Source: Mortierella alpina (Eukaryota > Mortierellomycota > Mortierellomycetes > Mortierellales > Mortierellaceae). From it: 64,000 bases of DNA. The stretch covers positions 1,178,001 to 1,242,000 of the forward strand of contig JANATF010000009.1 in NCBI GenBank assembly GCA_029449245.1. Direction: 5' to 3'. The first letter of the stretch is position 1; every line of letters starts with the position of its first letter. The notes under the pieces are model-generated. The model did not search any database. It worked only from the letters and a program-made list of their open reading frames with translations, and was not told the origin of the DNA. The translations under genes and the position numbers were made by a program. Below are positions 56,802-64,000 of this stretch, in pieces.

Positions 56802-57455
56802 ATGACGGGAATCGTATGGTTAACAAGCAAGAGAAGGTGTGGGAACTCAGAGGCGGAGCAAAGCAAGAAGCCATTCACGACGCCAAGACCAACGTTCACA
56901 TCGTTGCCAGCGAAGGATATCAAAGACTCTTTATTATGGATCGCCGGCGCGCGAGACAGGATCGACAGCGACGATGACAGCGACGACGACAGCGACGACT
57001 ACGACATGTTCGACCCCACGAACGATTGGCACATTCATGATCTATACCGAGGATTGGTACCCATACTTTTGGCTACAATGTGGGCAGGAATGTTCGTGAC
57101 AAGCCATAGCACCGCAAGATACATGGTTGCACGGTTTGTGCAGGCCATCGAGGAGTATATGCGCAAATGGATCTGGAACAGTCGATGCGAACTCACTGTC
57201 GACTGGGAGAAATCGGAAGGAATTACCACTGTGAGCAAACGCGCCCGAGGACGCACGAGTGTTGGGGACCACTCTGGGAGCAGTGGTGATTTCTCCGATC
57301 TATCCTTGAGACAGGGACTAGCGGTTGATGTGAAAGTGACAAATGCTGCAGCGGACGAGCGAGTCATTGGAAATTTTCATGGGAAGAACACACTCAATGT
57401 TATGGAACGCCTTGGGAGGTTGCAAAGTTTGTTTTTGATCGACGATTCCGACTAA
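56802..57455 (+). CDS. Hypothetical ORF of 217 codons
   Basis: ATG at 56802. There is a basic N-terminus, an acidic Asp/Ser run (D-D-D-S-D-D-D-S-D-D, about residue 58), one hydrophobic segment (LVPILLATMWAGMFV) and no recognised domain. Part of it (ATARYMVARFV-like DNA, 57096-57150) recurs at about 57685-57740, and the C-terminal DNA near 57305 recurs near 58600, so the region is probably made of transposon-derived fragments rather than a conventional gene. Confidence 0.3.
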   Translation: MTGIVWLTSKRRCGNSEAEQSKKPFTTPRPTFTSLPAKDIKDSLLWIAGARDRIDSDDDSDDDSDDYDMFDPTNDWHIHDLYRGLVPILLATMWAGMFVTSHSTARYMVARFVQAIEEYMRKWIWNSRCELTVDWEKSEGITTVSKRARGRTSVGDHSGSSGDFSDLSLRQGLAVDVKVTNAAADERVIGNFHGKNTLNVMERLGRLQSLFLIDDSD

Positions 57456-57838
57456 AAGAGGCCTAGTGTCCAACAGGTCACGTAGAGGACGGGTCCGGCC
57501 GTTCATGCGTCTGGGTTTATGGACGCGGAGGGATACTGGCCGGCGCGGGCTGGCGCGACAGTAACGGGGGAGCCGTGGTTGCTCAACTAACGGCCTAGTC
57601 CTACATAGTTTTGAATCGCCCTCCTATCATGCTCCCGGGGATCGTAGTTATCAAAAAAAAAAAAAAAAAAAAAAGGGCGAGACTGTTCGCGACAAGCAAT
57701 AGCGCCGCAAAATACATGGTTGCAAGATTTGTTTTAACAATTATTTGGGGTTCGAAGGAACAGGCAGGGTTGCACGAGGCCCTTGCTTACACATGGGGGA
57801 CGTGACTATATGAACGGTTAGTCGCTCAGCAGCTGGTC

Positions 57839-58045
57839 ATGAACAGGTGGGACGCCTTACCAACCAAACGACAACGTAGCAACTATGCCGGTCTGTGGGC
57901 GGTCCTTCACGAAGTGGTCCGGGACAGAGCAGGATCAACGGAGGTGCAGTGGGTTCGCGGCCATAGTAACAATGTAGGTAACATTGTTGCAGACCGTGCG
58001 GCCACACATGCCGTACAACACAACATAGCGCCGTGGACGGTCTAG
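57839..58045 (+). pseudogene. RNase H-like scrap of a retroelement
   Basis: A 68-codon frame reads LWAVLHEVVRDR and then VQWVRGHSNNVGNIVADRAA, the pattern of the C-terminal part of RNase H domains (W-V-R-G-H and an N/AD pair) carried by fungal LINE-type retrotransposons. The frame is closed on both sides. Confidence 0.55.
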
Positions 58046-58831
58046 TGAGGTTAGGGAGAGTACGAGAGAGGGAAAAATTAACTGCCCCCAAACCGCTGGT
58101 TTCCCCGACAAGAGCATTGTGCAGGACGCAGAGACAGGCTGAGCCGGCCTTCACATCACTGGAGGATGGTGGTCACCGAGCTCCTGTGAGTCCAGCTCTC
58201 TTTATCACCGAGATGTTCCTTGGGTAAGCGTGCAAGTGACTGCCACAAACCCGTCCGCCAACGCCCAAGGAGTCATGTCATGACTCTTCCCAACGGACCT
58301 CAAAGAGAGAACGAACACCCAAAGAAAAAAACCCGTAAACCCTTCTGCCCATATCCTCTTCCTGCCACCCACACCACACCGCACCACTTGCGAAAAGAAA
58401 TGCAAGAAAAACGGTTGGTGGTGCTTGCTCTTGATGTCCAAATCCTGATGTCCAAGTCCTGATGTCCAGTTCCTAATATCCTGCCACCCCACCCACAGAA
58501 GAAAAAAAGACCTACCTGTTGTCATGACTCTAAGAACTCCTGTGGGCAGTTCACCGCGAACACGTACTCTTCAAGGCCTAGGTGGAGACGGATATCACAC
58601 CTTGAGACAGGGGCTAGTGCTTGATTGAGAAAGTGACAGATGCAGCTTAGAATGATATGTCTATAAAGTGCGCGGCACTTTGAATGCATGCATGTAGTAC
58701 AAACTGGATATGAGAGTAAACTAAGAGCCACGGTGTGCAGCTCGTCGCCCTTGCCCTAGTGCAACCCTCATCGTTTCGCTCAGTCTTCATCTGATTCCGC
58801 ATTTCTCTCCATTTGAACCAGTCCATTTGCG

Positions 58832-61800
58832 ATGGTCAACGACACAAGCATGCCTCCACACCAAGTCTTCCACTGCCCTATTGAGGGACGAACCACCAGC
58901 ATAGAGGCTCAGCTGGACCCAGTTTTGGGGTCATTTGTTATCTTGTGGCAAAGAATACAATTGTCGTTCCGAGACGTTCAGTACTGTCGACATGGAAAAA
59001 TGGAGGTTCATCGTGAAGTAGACCCTCACACCCTAACTGAGTGCGTCTTATGTTCAGCCCGCGTGCCGTGATTAAGGTCATCGATGCGAGACTAACGTGG
59101 ATAAATTCAATTTTCCGTTGTAGGCTCAAACCGCCACGCGTTAAATACCACCCTGGCATCATTCTAGAAGTTGTGCAAGTCCCACCACCAACAGTACGAG
59201 GTGGGCCGCTTCCTACCTTCAATGCTAACGTTGAAGGAGGAGGGTTCAGGTCGCCGCTGCAGATGGAGATACTTTCATCCAGATCCCAATCCGTGGCCTT
59301 ACTAGAAGAAACTAACTTTGGCCGGTCCTTAGTACGTTTGTCCCAGGATGTGTCCCCGAGGGGCCAGGCTTCCATTGGAGCCTACTCTGATCTCCTGGAG
59401 TCGTATGTAGGCGCGTTGATGACTGGTCAAGGTCACCAAATGGAGAGCATCAAAACTCATATGACCAGCATCATCACATCATTGGAGCAGGGGTTCAATA
59501 GACACCACAAAGAGGCAGAAGAAAAACATACCGAACTCGCCAGAAACCAGAAGTTGATGCTCGAGAATGATCGAGAAGCAAAAGCGGCAAGAGAGAGGCT
59601 TCTGGCTATGCAGACACGGATGCATGAAATGCAGGAGGAGATTCTCACTCGTTTGGCTGCCATCCATTGCCGGATCCAAGCTGTCCTCGTCCAAACATAT
59701 GAACTGTTCGAATATCCGATCCCACGACTATTCATTGTCCTGCCGGTAGAGCCTGATCTATGGGACAAGCTTAACCCGTTCACCCACAAATTTCGCCTCT
59801 ACTTCCTATGCGAGTGCGGCGACCACTCAAAGTCGGCGACATCTAGCAACAAACCTCATCACGTACACCTTGCCAAGCATCACGGCTACGATTTGCTTAG
59901 GCCGACAGAGTTTTTTGAAAAGTATGGGTCGTATCTTCTCACAATGCTGGACATGGTCAAGTATGGAATCACCACTGCAGGAATCATTGTTCCGACCCTG
60001 GCAACGCTCGGTATCCTAGATGGAGTCAATGAGGTCAGAGACATCTTCAAGTTCGGCAAAGAAGCATTCGGCTCTCTTCTGGACGAGTCCATCGAATATG
60101 TCAAGAACAAGATTGGCTTCGTAGATCCCAGTGGAAATACACCAGTAGAGGGGGGCCACGAGGTCTTAGAGGGTGCGACCCTACGACAGCTGACATCCTT
60201 CCTGACCAAGGCAGACGAAGACAAGACACTTGGGAACCTCTACCGAACCGTCACAAACCAGGGGCATGTAAAGTGGGTGTGCCTTGATCACTATCGCGAG
60301 GGCTACCTGTCGTCTCTTACGCGCAGATGTTCCGAGGTCGTGGCTCTAAATGACGGGGTATTTGACGAACAACTCGGCAAGATCAAGATCGCGCTCAGGA
60401 CACCCCGTACAGCTCAGCAATTCTACGACAGCCTCAGTGGGGCAAGAGGAGTATCAGTTTTGGATATTTGCTTGGCCTGGGATACGACCAAGGCAGACTT
60501 AGAGACCCTTTGCACTGCGCTACTCCAATCCAACATCTCAATACTGACGCTTGTTGGTGACAGCTTCGACAACCCTGTTCGAGATGCATTCAATCGGAAC
60601 AGCAGATTCAATTCTGTCATTCAGCTGGTTTCCAGTGGCAAGGTCCAGTCTCTCACTGTAAAGGGATGCGGACAGTTTCTGGAGCGCGTGTCTAGATCAG
60701 GCAAATGGTGCAGCTCGAGTCTTCGGATCCTCAGACTTGAGTGTGATGTCAATGGGAACGAGATAGAGTACCCGACAGCGCAGGCCAACATGCTGAACAT
60801 CTGTGTTTGGTTTCCGAACCTCGTCGAGCTCTTCATCAGCTGCTTCGACATCGATAAGACGTCTGCAACCCTTCGAGAGCCTCTTAAAAACCTCCGGCGG
60901 CTCTCTACATTGACACTGTCCAAGACCCTGGGAGCTGAGTATGTGGTCTTCAAGGTCAATAATGGGGAGGCGACTGCATCTGAAGTGGCCATTGTAAACG
61001 CTGCCTGCACCAACCTTTTACTTTCGGGTACTGTCGAGTCCTTGCGCGTCAAGCATCCCAGGAAAGCTGTCGACTTCACGAAAGTCCTTGCAATCAATAT
61101 GTCACTGTCCAGAGTCTTACTGCTCGGGGACCCCTCGGAGCTCTGGAGCGTCATCAAGATTTTCGATTCCTCCGCCATAGGTCGAGGACAGCCTCTTTCA
61201 TTAGTGGTTCCAAATCAAAAGCTTCAGGAAGCGCATGACAATTTAACACTGATCGAATATCGGGATCCTGGAAGAATTTACGCTCAACTCTCAAAAGGCT
61301 TCCCAATACGTGGCTGGAAGGCGACAATGTTTATCCAGCACTGGCATGTTCGTAACCTCAAGATAGTCGTCGACGATGACTCTGCGGCTGTACTACAGAG
61401 GATTGCAAGACGGTTCCTCATGTCTAAAAAGGACACCCATCTTGATTTAGACATATCAGGACTGACAACCCGCAGTCTTGGATCGCTTGAGAAGGCTTTA
61501 CAAGTCATCAAGCTTAATGGACTCACGCTTGTTAGTACTCAGTCAAAGGAGAGAAGTCCAGCCAGGCGCTTCTGTGTAAGGTTGGATCCTAACGTCTGGT
61601 GCAATCTTTGGACGCTCCGCCTAAGAAACGTCAAGGAGGATCAGTGGATTGAGTCCCTCAGCCAACTTCCAGCGTCGTCTTGGAAACTACTGGATGGTCT
61701 GTCTCTCACTGGAACTGAGACACAGATGCCGCTCCTCAGCACAGGTGTCCAATGGGCATCGCTGATGGGCACAATGGTCTCTTCCCAGAAGCTAGGTGTT

Positions 61801-62100
61801 GCTCTGCGGTGGCTCGAACTCAAAAACATCACTCTTCATGCCGACACTTGGATGCGAGTGATTGATACAATTGACTTTTCCACTCTCTCGCGCCTGGAGA
61901 TGCCCGGCTGTAATTTGTCAAGTACTCATATCGTAAGACTCGCGGAAAGAATTGGTAAACCATCGAATTTACGCCAGCTGAATCTTCGAGGGATTCGATT
62001 GACAACTCTAGGACGCGTAGGATTAAAGAGCTTGAAGTTAGATGATCTTGAGATGGATATCGACTTCTCTTCGCGGTTCGGAGGCGCAGTAGGCTATTAG
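58832..62100 (+). CDS. Large coiled-coil protein with PIPRLFIVLP module and LRR-like C-terminus
   Basis: Two exons (58832-59040, 59124-62100; GA|G split) encode 1061 residues. An N-terminal region of about 160 residues has no known domain. A long coiled coil spans about 165-255 (LEQGFNRHHKEAEEKHTELA and following). Next is a conserved-looking module beginning PIPRLFIVLP (about 268), then FRLYFLCECG and HLAKHHGYDLLRPTEFF, and a hydrophobic stretch (ITTAGIIVPTLATLGIL). From about residue 510 to the end the protein has LRR-like leucine patterns (VQSLTVKGCG, LRILRLECD, LVELFISCF, RWLELKNITL, LRQLNLRGIR). From memory, the PIPRLFIVLP/FRLYFLCECG module occurs in expanded mortierellomycete and some animal multidomain receptor-like proteins; no Walker A is present here. 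Function unknown; a sensor or scaffold is plausible. Confidence 0.85.
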
Positions 62101-62591
62101 ACAGCATGTTATTCTCCCCAAGAACCCGTACGCGCATTCCTGCTAGGGTTCCATAATAAAAGCTCGCGATGTGCGGTGTGAGGACCCACATCTTTTTCTC
62201 AATTACTTTTTTGACCCAATCTTCCAACAATACATTTCACCCGCCAACATTCGAAATGTTTGTTCTACCACTTTTATCCGAAACTCACCGACGCCATTTT
62301 GGATCCATTATGCATGTTGTCCAGTGACCAACGTTGACCAATGCTGACCATTCGAGACACCGCTGGTGCGGGGATGCCAGCTTTGCTCTGACGCCCGGAT
62401 AAACAAGGCGTCTGCTTAGTAGTTTCAACATCAGCCAGGTCGAATATAGCATTCATGCATTCGGAAAATCGTTTGACTTTTAAAGGAGCTCACCCTCGCT
62501 GTCCCCAGCTTGCCGTTTTCAGTATATTCCACGCCTCTTTAACTCCAACTTTCAGCACGATATTTTAACCCTAGTGAACCAACTGCTGACC
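62101..62591. other. Intergenic, nothing recognised
   Basis: No gene seen; a short tandem (GACCAACGTTGACCAATGCTGACCA region, 62324-62350) precedes the secreted-protein promoter. Confidence 0.4.
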
Positions 62592-62966
62592 ATGATGAAG
62601 ATTACTCTTGCAAAAGTTGCTTCTGCTGCAGTGGCGCTCTTCGTGACCTTGGTGAGATTGAGCACGGCTGCTCCCGCAACCGCCCCTGGCCTCAACGACA
62701 AGACTCAAGTCACGGAAAATTGCAACGCCGGAGCAGTTTTAACTTGTAGGGGCATGTGCTTATCTTCAAGAATGATATTCAAAGCCTGCCAGACCACTTT
62801 TAATGGAATGACGTGCCAATGCAAAAATGATGAGGGGGATCCAAATTGCGAAAAGTTTGCCGATCTGTGCGGAATTACCTTTTGTCGAGGCTATAGCGAG
62901 TCCTCAACAGTCAGATGTAACCCGACATCCTCAGTTGCCTCTTGCATATGTCTGAGGAATTCGTAG
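62592..62966 (+). CDS. Small secreted cysteine-rich protein
   Basis: 124 residues from ATG at 62592, the first ATG with a good signal peptide (residues 1-27, ending in S-T-A-A). The mature part has 12 cysteines spaced C-x7-C-x3-C-x9-C-x8-C-x-C and onwards to a C-x-C-L end, with no tryptophan and several Asn/Ser. It is intronless. The cysteine pattern differs from the 46.1-kb protein, so they are not obvious paralogues. Possible effector or wall-associated protein; the family is not recognised. Confidence 0.72.
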   Translation: MMKITLAKVASAAVALFVTLVRLSTAAPATAPGLNDKTQVTENCNAGAVLTCRGMCLSSRMIFKACQTTFNGMTCQCKNDEGDPNCEKFADLCGITFCRGYSESSTVRCNPTSSVASCICLRNS

Positions 62967-63968
62967 TTCGGTGGTCATCCGATAACCAGGACTTACCCAT
63001 TCTCTTTACGTTTCGTCAATTTTGATCTTTTTGCTCGCTTTCAAGAACAGACTCGGGTATTTATGGTGTGAGTTCCTGCTTCCTCCCTCACTAGTAGCTT
63101 ATCTTTGTATCTTGGTGAGAGAATACAGAAGACTGCAAAGACTATATTTCAATGTATGTTATGAGCACTGGACACTCGCTCGGAAGGCTAATGATATCTA
63201 ATCCAACCGCCAAGTGTAATTAACCGAAGACGAGACGCAGATCTCTTTCCTTTTTGAATTTGGTAGACTGCAGGGACTGTGCACATGGGTCTGCTTCGCC
63301 GCCATAAGTGGGTCCAGTCTTGAAGAGGAAGCGGAAGAACCGGGAGAAGCGGTTATTGGTCAAATAGATCTTGTTTTTACAAGTTGCGCCCTCGTTTGTT
63401 AAGAAAGTTCCATAGGGCACTCTCATGGTTACTCCTCACGCATGTGTGCATCACACTGGGCAAATGACTACGTTCTCTTTCGTCCAAAGCCTCCTTTATG
63501 TCGTCTGCGCAGGACCCAAAGCAGAGGCTTCGGACACTGTGCCATCCAAAAAAGTCTATGCGGGCGCTTGTCTCGCTGATATGGAAAATCTGGCCACCTT
63601 ATTGGTCCATTTGCGATAGAGTTATGTCATTTTTCGGCTCGACTGTCAGGGCAGAGACAGAGGTGGAAAATGAGCATTCAATAAGAAGTGGTGGCCCAAC
63701 CACCCACTCGTGAGGGCGAATGCGGAATTGCACGCGTTTCGCAAGGTATGCCTGGATTTGGACCTTCCGCAAGACATGTTCAGCGTGCGCTTTGGCTCTA
63801 AAAAAAAACCATATAATACAAGCCTTACTCCACACTTTTCTCTTTCTTGCACTTATCCTCCATCATTCTTCCTATCATCCTGCTCTACTCATCCTTACCT
63901 TGCTTCTCTTTCCACATTCTCTATCCTTTATCCTCTCCACCTGTACCTTACACCCTATTGACTATAAC
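62967..63968. other. Intergenic, no gene supported
   Basis: Short frames on both strands look like noise. The last 120 bp (63845-63960) form a pyrimidine-rich leader before an ATG. Confidence 0.4.
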
Positions 63969-64000
63969 ATGCCAGCACCTGCACAGTTTGCACCATACAG
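63969..64000 (+). CDS. Start of a gene leaving the window
   Basis: ATG after a CT-rich leader begins M-P-A-P-A-Q-F-A-P-Y and remains open to the window end. Too short to identify. Confidence 0.35.
   Translation, partial: MPAPAQFAPY

Overview
The window looks like nuclear DNA of an early-diverging fungus, most likely a mortierellomycete (Mortierella/Linnemannia/Podila type). The reasons are short GT-AG introns (mostly 56-165 bp) inside every well-supported multi-exon gene, several F-box genes and relics, a SCAI orthologue, an Ugo1-like carrier, a Gcn4-type bZIP gene, small secreted cysteine-rich proteins, and Fanzor (eukaryotic TnpB-like) genes. The genus is inferred from protein style only; nothing was searched.

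Layout. 1-3130: the 3' four exons of an apparently intact Fanzor gene whose 5' end lies outside the window, followed by a hairpin-rich stretch. 3.7-5.2 kb: decayed F-box gene (-). 5.6-9.1 kb: valyl-tRNA synthetase (VAS1), convergent with a small unknown gene (9.35-10.07 kb, -). 10.8-11.7 kb: Cys-rich F-box-like gene (-). 12.4-21.1 kb: two PIF/Harbinger-type DNA transposons (A, 4.0 kb, transposase open; B, 3.8 kb, transposase frameshifted), each with a convergent accessory gene, lying between two copies of a near-identical direct repeat. 23.2-29.8 kb: a membrane-repeat ORF followed in the same frame by a very large, decaying second Fanzor gene. 31.0-43.0 kb: a housekeeping block with serine beta-lactamase-like hydrolase, SCAI (15 exons), a mitochondrial RnpA-like protein (-), UGO1 and ZNG1. 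45.3 kb: a 310-bp TA-flanked MITE. 46.1 kb: small secreted protein. 46.7-47.5 kb: a third, shredded Fanzor fragment related to the second. 47.7-50.8 kb: F-box protein (-) and Gcn4-like bZIP (-) with candidate uORFs. 52.7 kb: frameshifted secreted protein. 54.66-56.46 kb: a 785-bp near-perfect inverted repeat followed by a roughly 1-kb element with hairpin-array termini. 56.5 kb: tRNA-Leu(AAG). 57-58 kb: retroelement scraps. 58.8-62.1 kb: a 1061-residue coiled-coil/LRR-like protein. 62.6 kb: another secreted cysteine-rich protein. 63.97 kb: start of a gene that runs off the window.

The most notable content is the set of three Fanzor-related loci in different states (apparently intact, decaying, fragment) from two sequence types, sharing the region with Harbinger elements, a MITE and long foldback DNA. 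The housekeeping genes (tRNA charging, mitochondrial fusion, zinc metallochaperone, amino-acid-starvation regulator) are unrelated to one another and look like ordinary neighbours.
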